From Prosopocoilus inquinatus (Eukaryota; Arthropoda; Insecta; Coleoptera; Lucanidae): 64,000 nucleotides of DNA. Under the pieces are notes generated by a model that searched no databases, had not been told where the DNA came from, and saw only the letters and a program-made list of their open reading frames with translations. Shown here in pieces: positions 12,175 to 22,910 of this stretch; position 1 is the stretch's first letter; each line of letters opens with the position of its first letter. Where the stretch lies: contig CM069878.1 of NCBI GenBank assembly GCA_036172665.1, positions 21,586,501-21,650,500 on the forward strand. The letters are read 5' to 3'. A program made the translations under genes and the position numbers.

Positions 12175-12539
12175 CAAATTATTATTTAATCAATACTTCA
12201 AATATAATATCATATCGTTTAAAACAAGCGAGGAAGTAACTATTTCCGATGTAACCGTAAATAACACCAAGCCAGTTCTAATTTGCTTGAAGAGATCTTC
12301 AGAGGTAGCCCCTTCTAACAAACTTTCAAATTTCTATCTAAACTCTTTCGTTGAAAAATTTTAATGAAAGTTTTATGTGGATAAACCTGTATACTTGTCA
12401 TAATGTATTTTTTTTAATACAAAAATCAAATCATTTTATTAAGCTATTTGTTACGTAAGAAGGGCACTTGGCGGAGATAGAGTTAAAAAGAACTATCAAA
12501 ACTTACCTCATCATTCAACTTGATTACGAAAAGTTTGAG

Positions 12540-13540
12540 AAGAAATAAATAAAATGACAATAACAGATAGGAACCGGAAGAAAACTAAGAAATACAGACA
12601 AAGAATAAAAAGGGCAAAATATAAGCAAGATATTTAAAGTATTCTATTGTATCAAGTAAAAGTTATGAATGAAGAATGATAGAAGAAGATTGAGAATTTA
12701 GTATTAGAAGATAGAATGGTTTTTAAAATAGTCCAAATTAAAAAAAAAATGTTCAGGAACTAGAGAGAGATTACATATTAGCCTCCGTGGATTGTTAGAA
12801 GAAAAACGGAAACGGAAAAATTCTTACAATTAGACACAACAAAAGAGGCGTTTAAAGAAAAGAAAAGTCTTGTAGATTTGAAGACACGTACGATAGAGTC
12901 AGTAGATGGGTGAAGTTGGACGGATATGTGCCAGGGAACAAATAAGAAGGCGAATATAAAATCACCTAAAATATAAAATCACTTTCGTGAACCTTATACA
13001 AGAACATAAAAATAATGAAATGAAATAGTAGTCTTCGAGTGTAGAAATGGTTATGTCCAAAATACATATCGTCGGCCTACAAGAGAAGGTGACCAAGTCC
13101 ACCGACAGTAGTTTTGAGTTATTAGAATTTTAGTATTTGCCCATTTACCTTACATTCAATCTTTTTTAATTTAAAATACATAATCTAAAACTCCATTGTT
13201 CATAAAAATCAATATAAACTGATGTAAAATAATTGATTTTATAATCATAAGCAAATATTCAAATTCTAATAACTAAAAAATACTATCGGTTGACTTGGTC
13301 ACCGTCTCTTGTAGACCGACAATATGCAGGTACAGGTACACATAAAAGAAATTTAAATATACAAGAAGGCCAACTGGGGTGGTATGGATACATAAAAAGG
13401 ATGACAGAAAAAAGATTAACCAGGAAAGTTTACGAAGCAAAAAGTGAAAGAAAGAGACCAAGAAAAATACCCCCAAAGGTAGGATATAAGAAGACAGGAG
13501 GAAGTATGGAAAAAATCGGCCCAGTGACATGTTTATAAAA
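12540..13540 (+). pseudogene. Degraded RTE-like LINE, 3' portion
   Basis: The clearest stretch is 13360-13530, where the frame reads GQLGWYGYIKRMTEKRLTRK followed by VYEAKSERKRPRKIPPK. This corresponds to the C-terminal motif of RTE-type polyproteins (R.RWYGHV.RM.E.R..RK then a basic GRR.RGRP-like stretch). Upstream, 12560-13060 is A/G-rich with weak coding character (NRKKTKKYRQRIKR-like translation) and may be more of the same element, heavily mutated. A 250-bp foldback (13071-13320) is inserted between the parts. No catalytic RT motif survives. Confidence 0.5.
13071..13320. repeat. Foldback MITE with arms of about 70 bp
   Basis: GTCGGCCTACAAGAGAAGGT at 13071 onward pairs with the inverse ending at 13320 (GTAGACCGAC). 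Pairing continues through TGACCAAGTC, CACCGACAGTA and TTATTAGAATTT to a loop of about 110 bp. The arms differ at a minority of positions. It is inserted in the RTE-like fragment. Confidence 0.75.
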
Positions 13541-13741
13541 TTTTAAAAAGGTCTAAAGGATTCTTTCAATTTGATTACGTCGATCAAGTAGTAAGTAAAA
13601 CAAAATTTTCCATCTCAAGTACTTCCAAAAAATGAGCAAGTAAGCTGTGAGTGTATCCAAATAAAAATATGACAGTTACTTCGTAGACCTCACTCACGAT
13701 TTTCTAGTCATTTTCGATCGGCAAAATCTAAGACAAACGAA

Positions 13742-14708
13742 ATGGGCAACCTCTTAGGATGTGTAGACGAGGTGAGTGTAATCAGAGCTTTATCTTCGCC
13801 GACTCAACACAAATTGCGTTTCAGATTCCCGAGGAGAAACGACAGCAATACGACATGTCCGCCATTAAGAAAAACAATAACGTGCCCATTATTTGGTTGG
13901 TGGGCCCTCCGGGTTCGGGTCGCACGACCCAAGCGAACATCCTCTCAGAAAATTTGGGCTACGAGATCATTTCAGTAGCCGGATTGATTAAGGACGAAGC
14001 CACCAAGGATACGGAACGAGGAGAAATCGTGAAGGAAACGCTGAAAGATAACAGCAAGAGATTACCTGACGTAAGTTAGTTTCTTAAATTTATAGTTGAA
14101 TTAAATCAATGGTTAAGCCGCACGAATTCGTTAAGTCAAAAATCAGACCAAATCATCTGACCAAACAGCGATTAGGAAAGGAATCAGGTGATTTAGTTTG
14201 ACTAGTTTGACCGTTCTCTTACCCTAGCCTATATATATATAAATCCATCAGTAACTGACTTGATTTAGACTATCGTTGTGGATTTGATAAAAGAAGAAAT
14301 GTTGAAGAAGGCCAACGAGGCTAAAGGATTCGTCCTGAATGGTTTTCCCAGGACCAGCAAGCAAGCTACACTCTTCACGAAAGAAGTGAGGGACGTCGAT
14401 GTCGTTTTATATTTGTATTCAGAGACGTACAAGATGGTATCAAGAATTCAAGAAAAAATGGGAAGTATCAACGAAGAGGATATCAAAAAAGTGATCTTTG
14501 ATTATGTGAACGACGTTAAGAATGGCACATCGAAATTTTCGTCTAAAGTTGAAAAGGTAAATTAATTCTTTTTCTGGAATTGCTCTGAGTTAGTTAGTTG
14601 CAGATTTATACAGATGCCCCACCACGAGATGTTTTCAGCAAAATCGAGTCGGCATTGAACTTGCGATTGAAGCACTCGAGCACAAACCCGACGACTCCCG
14701 TGTTCTAA
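13742..14708 (+). CDS. Adenylate-kinase-like protein with acylation-type N-terminus and degenerate active site
   Basis: Four exons with consensus splice sites, all phase 0: 13742-13771, 13825-14070, 14269-14556 and 14604-14708 (222 codons including the stop; AK1 proteins are about 195 residues). The N-terminus MGNLLGC has Gly2, fits the N-myristoylation pattern and has Cys7 for possible palmitoylation, as in membrane-bound AK1 variants. The P-loop is GPPGSGRTTQ, where active enzymes have GGPGSGKGTQ, so the Walker A Lys is Arg. The AMP-site segment reads ISVAGLIKDE instead of LSTGDLLR. The FVLNGFPR motif keeps its Arg but has Asn for Asp. The lid region lacks the usual SGR.DDN arginines (MGSINEEDIKKV). 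The fold is clearly nucleoside-monophosphate-kinase type, but catalysis looks impaired; a membrane-anchored regulatory or nucleotide-sensing role is conjecture. The start ATG sits just before a short exon with a GTGAGT donor. A C-type lectin gene follows 90 bp downstream. Confidence 0.85.
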
Positions 14709-14797
14709 AATTGCATGATGGACACATCCGAAGTTTACATCCGTTTCAAAGGCGATTAAAAATTATTAATCATAAAGTGTCTTATTTGTGTTGCACC

Positions 14798-15674
14798 ATG
14801 AGGTTTCTGCTTCATCCGAAAGCCACAATTGCATTTATGAATTGCCTGTTTATGTTATCGCAAGCGATAAATCATTGTTTTAACGAAAAAACGCACTTCA
14901 AATTCCACCTAGTCAAAAAATGCTACCGTTCAACCATGGATACGGTTTCATTAGCCAATTTTCACAATCTAGAACGATGTTTGGAGTACGCAAAAGCAAG
15001 AGGGGGATTAGCAGTGAATTTCATCCCACTCGAAGCAACAACTTTGATCAACGAAAAACGTGGAACTTATTTTACCAATTGCAATTTGCTCGGTTGTCCA
15101 GAAAATAATATTACTAATTTGGTCAACGATAGTGCTTATGATTACTACAGTCTTTATGGCAACTTTAATGGTGAGTGTTCTGGACAAAAAGGTTTAAATT
15201 CAAAAGACATTTCTAGTTTTAGAAAACACACACTGTGTTAAATCCGTCGGTCATTTTCGCATATTCCAAGACAAGGTTAACTACACAGATGCCATCATCA
15301 AGTGCCAAAAAGTTGGTGGTGATTTGGCCCACGTTGTGAGCGAAATTCGAACGAATAGTCTTTCAGAGATAGTTAACTCGTCTATTAAAAGCTGGTTCAA
15401 GCAAGCCTATGTTGGCTTGGACGATATAAAAGACGAGGGTAGATTCGAGACGTCGTTTGGAGACGATCTGAATTGTTTCAGGTACAGGGCCTGGGGTCCA
15501 GGGCAACCGAGGAATAGCCACAGAAATGAAAATTGTGTGGCACTCAGTGCAGACAAGAGTTGGAGAGTAATTGATTGTACACAAAAACTGCCGTTTCTGT
15601 GCGAAATTTTTCCAACTGCACCGGAAGAAAATTCTACTACGAATTGCTCGGGTATTCTAAATAAAAGTACGTAA
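14798..15674 (+). CDS. Secreted C-type lectin-domain protein with Cys-rich N-terminal module
   Basis: Two exons, 14798-15170 and 15223-15674, separated by a 52-nt phase-1 intron (GTGAGT...TTTTAG), give 274 residues. The start lies before a hydrophobic leader (MRFLLHPKATIAFMNCLFML), with a second Met at residue 14 as an alternative. Residues about 40-124 (RCLEYAKARGGLAVNF, CNLLGCPENN, YDYYSLYG) resemble the PAN/apple-like N-terminal module of several insect secreted proteins. The C-type lectin domain follows from about residue 128 (HFRIFQDKVNYTDAIIKCQK, YVGLDD, RYRAWGPGQPRNSHRNENC, DCTQKLPFLCE), with the usual C-terminal cysteines. The sugar and calcium motif is QPRN rather than QPD or EPN, and the WND motif reads RVID, so calcium-dependent sugar binding is doubtful. 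The TAA overlaps a TACGTAAAT that could also act as a splice donor, so a further exon is not excluded. Confidence 0.85.
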
Positions 15675-16670
15675 ATAAAATAGCCAATTTATTGCATCTT
15701 GCTAATAACAATTGCACAAATTCACGGGAAAATATAACGCACAACTGACTCGAACGTGTCGGTATCGAGAGTGGTGAGGCTCGCTCTTTACAAACTTTAT
15801 CAAAAATTAAAGTAGATGTAATTTTATGAAGAAAAAAACATCTTTGCAACTTTTCATTTATCTGGAATGTTGTTATTTAACTAATTTAACTATTTACTAA
15901 ATTAATAGTTTTGATCACTGTTTGAAATTCTTCCAATTTCTAACGAAATATATGCAGATATTACTCGTACTTTTGTCTACGGACTGTGCAATGAACACGC
16001 TCGTCAAGCAGCGAGAGAATATGAATTTTAGTTTTGTAATGTTTATTTAAATGTCTATAAAATCACAATACATAATTTTTGTTATTAAATAATTTTAATA
16101 AAAGAAAAACTAAAATCACTATATCTTTTAACCAAAAGCAATTCGGAACTAAGTTGATAAGATGCTTTGTTCATAAAATTATCTCTAGTTTAATCTAGCA
16201 AAGTTTGTAAAGAGGCTAACAAAACACCTTGTATACAATTTTATTTAAAAAAGAAGTTTTTAATTTTTAACGGACATTATAAAAATTGCACAACTGTTCA
16301 ACGCTTAAGTATAGGTTGATATCTTCGTCAGGTGTGAAAAAAAAAAATATTGATTCGTCAATTTGTCAGGAGTGATTTTTTATTTCTGAGCTATCCAACC
16401 AATAGTTAAACCTTGAGCGGTTGTGTAATTTTTTAGTGTCTGCTAAAGAGTAAAAACAGTTTTTATACAATTTTCATCGCACAAGAGTTCACTTAATTTA
16501 TTCTTATTACATTTTATCAAATGAAATACGTATTATAAAAATATTAATTATCATATTAAAAATTTCTCAACTTTCATTACCCCAACGTTGAATAGTTCAT
16601 TAAAAGAATAACCAATTTACTCTTTAATTCTTAAGATCAGATAAACAAAAGCAAAAGCAAAAATTTTAAG
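15675..16670. other. Intergenic, nothing recognised
   Basis: AT-rich sequence after the lectin gene. Possible poly(A) motifs (AATAAAA near 15673) follow its stop. I see no ORF with family character and no clear element ends. Confidence 0.5.
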
Positions 16671-16674
16671 AAAT

Positions 16675-17060
16675 TTTGTTGCAAATCGTTTTTGATGGCA
16701 GTGAAAACCTGCAACAGCCTCTGTACAGCTATTTCAGCCCTGCTGGGGCTTCGAGACGTAGCTCGAAATTTCCACTGCAAACCAAAAACGACCAGACCAA
16801 TTTATTCGCAAATGCGAAGTAATAGTGATGAATAGATAAAACAGCGACATCCTACGATCGCTTTTTGACCTGACATTGCAGTAGGATAACAAATTGATGC
16901 GGATTTGCTACATAATAAGCTACCCCATGCAAGGCGGCCATGCTTGCTGTCAAAGCATAATGAAAGTTTAAAGAAATTTTGTTGCAAATCGTTTTTGATT
17001 GCAGTGAAAACCTCGAGCAGCCTCTATACAGCTTACAGCTGTTTCAGCCCTGCTTTCTAA
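16675..17060 (+). repeat. Two direct copies of the GTTGCAAATCG-type repeat
   Basis: GTTGCAAATCGTTTTTGAT plus GCAGTGAAAACCT occurs at 16679 and again at 16981, each followed by CAGCCTCT(G/A)TACAGCT and TTTCAGCCCTGCT. Between them, 16845-16960 matches 59408-59510 in direct orientation (GCGACATCCT, GATTTGCTACATAATAAG, CCCATGCAAGGCG). A non-autonomous family with at least three members in the window. Confidence 0.6.
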
Positions 17061-17639
17061 AAGCACCTGAAAGAGTTTTGTACAGAGTCAAAAGTCACGG
17101 CAAGAAAAGGGTATGTTATATTAAGGAATCGAAGACGCTGAATCCGAATCTGAAATAATAATAATAACAATAAAAAATAAAGTGAAAGGTAAATGACAAA
17201 GGAAATGTTACACAATCACAAGACGAAGTTCAGATCGGCCTGGACTCCTCTACTATTAAACTTAACCTTGATAAATTAAATTCGTTAATTAACAAAGATG
17301 CCTAAAACTAATAAGAGCAAAACAAAATTTCTAGATTAAACTATGAGCTAACCATATGTGAAAAAAAGACCAAATACTGTGCACTAGGGAACATGAAAAA
17401 TTGAAGGGAGAAAGAGAAAATTGGTACCGTTTCTATGTATTTAAGTTTGTTGAAATAAAACTGCTCTCTGCTTTAAACGCATTTTGAAAGGAATTAAATC
17501 AAACATTTTAAGACCCGATGATAGCTTATTATATTTTGTGTAGATTGCGTATGTGAGATCGTTTATAGAGTGAAGTTTTGTGAGGAGCGGTTAAATATCC
17601 TGAGGAAAAGCAACATTCCCAAGTTGTGTTATTACTCCG

Positions 17640-17720
17640 CATTTGCAAGGCAGCCGGTAGCCAAGATAGTAAGACGGTAGCGTTTTAAACCGCATGTGCA
17701 GGGATCCATACGTCTAGAGT
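17640..17720 (+). repeat. tRNA-like SINE head or decayed tRNA pseudogene
   Basis: GGTAGCCAAGATAGTAAGAC resembles an internal A-box with D-arm. About 35 nt later GCAGGGATCCATACG occupies the B-box position but departs from GGTTCGAATCC. No acceptor stem pairs cleanly. Weak evidence. Confidence 0.3.
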
Positions 17721-17999
17721 GCGTTTTATTTTCTTCCCTTTTTTAACGTTATAAAAATTAAGCAGTCATAGTAAAATGCAAAAAAAGTATTTTATTATGA
17801 CTTCACTTAAGTTTTATAATGTTAAAAAGGGAAAAATAAAACGTACTATGACTAGACTTGGTTTATATCAGGGTATGCATATGATCGACTTATGTTCTTC
17901 AAAATATTGTTACGAATTTGGGAGTTCACAAATTATAGTCGTTAAATTTCAGAACACTTTAATTACAAACCGCTGTTTTACACAATTAAAAACACAATA

Positions 18000-19655
18000 G
18001 TAATGAACTGCAACACTTGTCTATCAAATAACACTTCTTCAGAATGTATGTTCTACTATCCGAGGTATAAATGCTTCGCTTGCTAACTTATAACTGACTA
18101 ACTGGCGCGCCCGTACGGGCTTTTGTAGTAGATCCTTGTAATCTCGAACGTACTGGAATCATCGTGAAGCAACGAAAAATGTTGATAACGTTCTGTGACA
18201 TAAGATGGGCTGACTCGTACTAAAAATAGATTTATTTGCGTGTCATGGTTGTAAAAATATGTTGCAATCTATCTACAAAACATTTTTTTAATTTTTTTCT
18301 AGAAACGCTTAATATAATCCAATAAGTGCTAACTACTGAATACTACAGGATATTAACCATTTGTTTCTATGAATCAGGACCAAGTTCATTGAGTTTGTGT
18401 TGAAATCAAAATCGTTTCCTGTCGGTCGTGATCGACCAAAATTTATTTCGCGATCGACTAGTCGGACGTGTTGGCCATTCCTGGCCATTCCTGGTTTATA
18501 TTACAGAAGTATTATATTACACATTAATATACATATAAATAATGGTAACTATATACCAAGGGTGCCAACATATTTTTTTTTGCCGAGACAATGAAGTGAG
18601 GCTGTAAAAATCTTCGGACCCGTGGTTTAGATATTGTTTTTTTCGCTACAAGCACAAAAATTTTTTAACCGTTTTTGTAGAGGTTCTATAAATGATATTT
18701 GGTCCAGTAACCTTTGGAAAATAAAAAACGGACATTTGCCGCTTATTAGCGAACATTAACTAATTAATTTCTTGTGTATCTAAATTGTCTTCACTGCAGG
18801 AAAATTAAAACTGGTAAATTTTCAACATTCGGGGCAAAATAAACAGCAATCAGTAACGAAACGCAACGCACCAATGAATATTTCTGTTAAATTGACAAAC
18901 AACTGTCAGAATCTAGTTAAAAATGCTATTTAAAAACAAATTGTCTGTGAAAACAAATAATTAGCAGCTAATTTGAATTGATATTTCTTGAATGAAAACA
19001 TAACTTGACCTCCACAGGTTCATTTGACTGCAGCGTTGTTCGCTTTCGCTACGCAGCCAGGCATATGTATACGCCCACGAAATTTAATATCTCTCAAGAG
19101 TTCTAATTAATTCCACCATCAAAGTTTACTTATTTCGTTTTAAAAATGCATTATTTTGAAGCTAAGTTTGTTGTCATCAGTCTGGAAAACTGACAGATAT
19201 GATCAACTGTTTCCATTATTTTTCATTAACTAGTAGGAGAGAATAGTTATTATATTTATGAGACAAGTGTGCATAAAAGCTTAAAAACATATGTGTCATA
19301 CATATTTTATCTACAACCTAATTTTGTTGTGTTGTCGCTTCGCGTCGTTTTCAACAATGTCAACAGAAATCATTTAATAACGATAGTCTTATTTTATTTA
19401 TATCGGCCTTTTACGCATGACTTAATTCATTTAGGTAGGATTTATTTAATGTAGCTCTTCACACACAATCACTTATTAAATAATTTATTCATTATAGGGT
19501 GGGAGTAGATAAAAAAATATTATTAGGCATGGTGCAGAAAATCAAGTTCTCGGGTCGAAAACAATATACCCTCGCGAGCTTTTAAATCGTTACCCCCAAT
19601 TGCTAAACTCAACCTTATTGTAGGTTCAGGTAAGGCTCATACAATTTCGAAAAGA
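18000..19655. other. Gene-free AT-rich stretch
   Basis: No supported ORF. Small features only: a GGCGCGCCCGTACGGGC cluster near 18103 and a tandem GGCCATTCCT near 18472-18490. No element boundaries recognised. Confidence 0.4.
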
Positions 19656-19659
19656 TAAC

Positions 19660-20335
19660 GATTATAAAAATAAAGATATTAATTCTGTCCTATTCTAAAT
19701 TATTGATAAAATTTTATCATCCTTAGATCACGAAATTTCTGCGCTTCGACCTTTTGTAGACCTAACCAAGGCGTTTGATTGTATTAACCAGGACATTTTA
19801 CTAAAAGAAATTGCAATGATATGGTGTTAGAGGTGTCGCCTTAAATCTTTTTTCTTATTTGTCACACCGCAAGCAAAAAGTAGTGATAAATAATAACACC
19901 TGTAATTGTTCTGGAGTACCACAGGGATCTATCCTGGGAGTTCGCCTTTCATTATATTTATTAATGACCTTGGTTACCTTCAACGGAAGAGCAACTGCAG
20001 ATTGGTGTGTTACGCAGATGATACTAACATAGTAGTGACAGGTGACAATATTTTAGATGCTGAAAATTTTTGATCAATAAAATAAGGGTGTCTAAAAACA
20101 AACTACATATTAATGCTGACAAAACATTATTACTTTTATTCAGTAATATTAGATCAAACAATACCAAAAATAGTGCACATTGTAATCGAGCGACTCTACG
20201 GACTTCTCAACTACTTTCTATCTCAAATGTTCATAGCCATTTAAGATTCGGTGTCATATTATCTTACAAAAATATGCAATGGGTATTTTAGCTAAACTTA
20301 AGCGTCGGGACTCGTGTAATGAAGCTTTTCAAAGT
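19660..20335 (+). pseudogene. Decayed non-LTR reverse transcriptase fragment
   Basis: Fragments of RT core motifs appear in changing frames: VDLTKAFDCINQDILLKE near 19757, SGVPQGSILG near 19913, and CYADDTNIVVTGDN near 20008, the catalytic YADD. Several stops and frame changes separate them. The end at 20335 abuts the (TAA)n tract that is the tail of the neighbouring minus-strand LINE, suggesting that one element inserted beside or into the other. Confidence 0.7.
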
Positions 20336-20570
20336 CATCAGATAGTAATAATAATAATAATAATCTTTATTGCCCAACAGTGTAAATCAATTTACAGACA
20401 ATACTAGAAAATATTAACACCTATACCGTAAACTCGCAAGCTAAACTAAATTAACAGGAAAGTACTAATAATAGTAATACTTAAAATAATATTAATAAGA
20501 GTATATTATTGCTAACAGTCAACAAAAATAAACTATGAAAGGAGGAAAAAGAGAGATGTACTAATAATAA

Positions 20571-22910
20571 TTAATATGTAGTGTTTGTATCATAACATTC
20601 AGTGATATGATCAATGGTGATATAAAACATGTCACAAACGTTAGAAATAGTATTATAAGTAGTACACACAAAAAGAATCGGGGATTTCAGTAGAACATTC
20701 GTTCTAGGTGTAGTTACATAAAATGTAGAGCTATTTCTGGTGAAAAACCTAGAGGTATGTATGTATTCTAAGTTTCTCCAATAGAGCAGGACAGTCGACA
20801 GCGTTGTGCAAAAGTTTATGCAAAAACACCAAGTTAGTTTACGTCTATTTTGTAATGATGTTAAATGGGAGGATTTTAGTAGAACACTGTGACTGAAACC
20901 TCTGTCCGGATAAAATCCCTTTTCTTTAAACCAGAGAAACTTCATAAATTTTCTTTGAGTGTGTTCAAGTAGAGAAATGTGACAAATATAATAAGGATGC
21001 CAAACTAAAGGATAATATTCTAATTTGGATCGAACAAAAGCGAAGTAAGGAGTATTTAATGAAGCAGTATTGCTAAAACCAGCACTATTTCTTAGGATTA
21101 AACCTAACAACTTTCTGCTGCGCTTGATATATTAAATATGTGGTGCCTAAAGTTGAGTTCAGGATCGAAGGTAACACCTAAATCAGTCACACTGTTACAT
21201 CGTTGTAAAGAAGTACAACAAATATTATAGTTGAAAACAATTGGTGATCTACTACGGGAGTAACTCATTACTTTGCATTTATTAATATTTAGCAACAGTC
21301 CATTGGTATTACACCAATTAACGAATCCGGCGATGTTATCCTGCAAAAGAACGCAACCTGCAATAATTGAAATGTCAGAAAAAAAAATGGCATCATCAGC
21401 GAAAAGAAGACAGTTGCAGTTAACAGAGGTTACTAGATCGTTAATGAAAAGAAGAAAGAGAAAAGGTCCTAAATTAGATCCTTGAGGGACACCTGAATTG
21501 GCCAGGTAATGTGATATGAAGCCGTTATAAATATTGTAATCTCTCACTAATATAGGATCGAAAAAAAGAAAGGAGATTAGAGCTGAATCCAACTGTGTTT
21601 AATTTTTGTAAAAGAATGGAATGATTAATTCGATCGAAAGCTTTAGCTATGTCAGTGTACACAACGTCTATCTGGTTTTGTACACCCAATGTTTCAATAA
21701 CAAATTGTATAAAAACGCGAAAATTCGACACAGTGGACCGTTTTCGCGCATAAATCCATGCTGTTGAGTGGAGATAAAATGCTGAACTTGCGGATAGATA
21801 ATTTTTCCGAAAGAAATCAAGATGATTTGGGTGCGTACTTCTTGCATGTAATTGACAAGAATGAATTTATCATAACACGGTACATTGACTAGTGCTGATG
21901 CATTACACAACGTTTTTTTTTTTAATTTGCATGTTTTGTATACTTGTAAAATATAAATGCTTGTTTCTAAAAATTCTTGGGTGATAGGCAATATCTGATT
22001 TCAGATTCGTTTTTAGGGCGCCGAAATACATCAGAAACACCTAAAAATTTTAATGTCCCAAAATGTGTGTTTAACAGTGTTATTAAAGATACTATCTTGT
22101 GAACAGGAGGCATCTGAACCAATATAAACGGAACTAAAATAGTTCGCAAAAGCATTAACAATGGATTGAGGGCTGTTAAAGGGTGTCTGTTCGAAGTACA
22201 TTTTACCTGTTTCTCTTTTTGAACTGATGAATGACAAAAAGTTAAGCTTCCATAAGTGTTGCTTCAAGATTTTTCCAGGTATTCCGAATAAGCTTGCTTA
22301 ATTTGAGATTTTATAAGAGTGCGTAATCTCTTAAATGTATTAAGTGGCTAAATTTGTTTCTTTATAACGTTTATGTGCCTTGTGTTTGACTTTAATATTT
22401 AAAATATTTTTCGAAGTGAACCATGGAGGATAAGTGCACTTGTTATTTTTATAAATGGGAACATGTTTATCCATCGCATTATAAAGAAAATTGCATAGGA
22501 AACTGCTTGCTTGCAGTTTCCTATACAATGTTCTCAAGCCTCATCAACATCTGTTATTGAACCAAGTGCTAACCAATCAGAGATAACTAATTCATTATAT
22601 AAACCGTGATAGTTTGTTTTCTGGAAATTGTATGACAAGTTGTTTCTATTAGTGGAAAAAATTTCGTAATGAGTGCAATCAAAATGAAAACAGATATTTA
22701 GAGCTGGGGAAAAAGTGTCTTCATTGATAAATGGTAAATCGTCTCTAGCAACTTCGCATTCAAAGTCAGATCAAGAAGCCGCTCATTTGCGTTTAGAATG
22801 TGATTGAACTGACTCATATTTAGTAATTGCATGAAATTATGTAACATTATACTTAGCTGATCATTCACAGAACAATTAACAAAATTTGGAATTGTAAAGT
22901 CGCCTAGGAT
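20571..22910 (-). pseudogene. LINE endonuclease C-terminus and reverse transcriptase, multiply broken
   Basis: Reading down the minus strand: GDFTIPNF with ERLLDL (endonuclease end); PPWFTSKNILNIKVKHKAHK at about 22420 (linker); QQHGFMRENG near 21755; YTDIAKAFDRINHSILLQKL near 21655 with the first catalytic Asp; NSGVPQGSNLGPFLFLLFIN near 21490; and LFADDAIFFSD near 21410, where the catalytic box is FADD. The region ends in thumb and C-terminal sequence (SKLEYYPLVWHPYY near 21015). At least five frame changes or stops separate the segments, so the copy is dead. The thumb-domain frame (179 residues) is the longest intact piece. Confidence 0.85.

Noticed and set aside
17640..17720. Functional tRNA gene
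   Set aside because: Box-like motifs are present but no acceptor stem or full cloverleaf can be drawn. At most a SINE head.
20346..20365. Simple microsatellite (TAA)n of independent interest
   Set aside because: It is best explained as the 3' tail of the adjacent minus-strand LINE.
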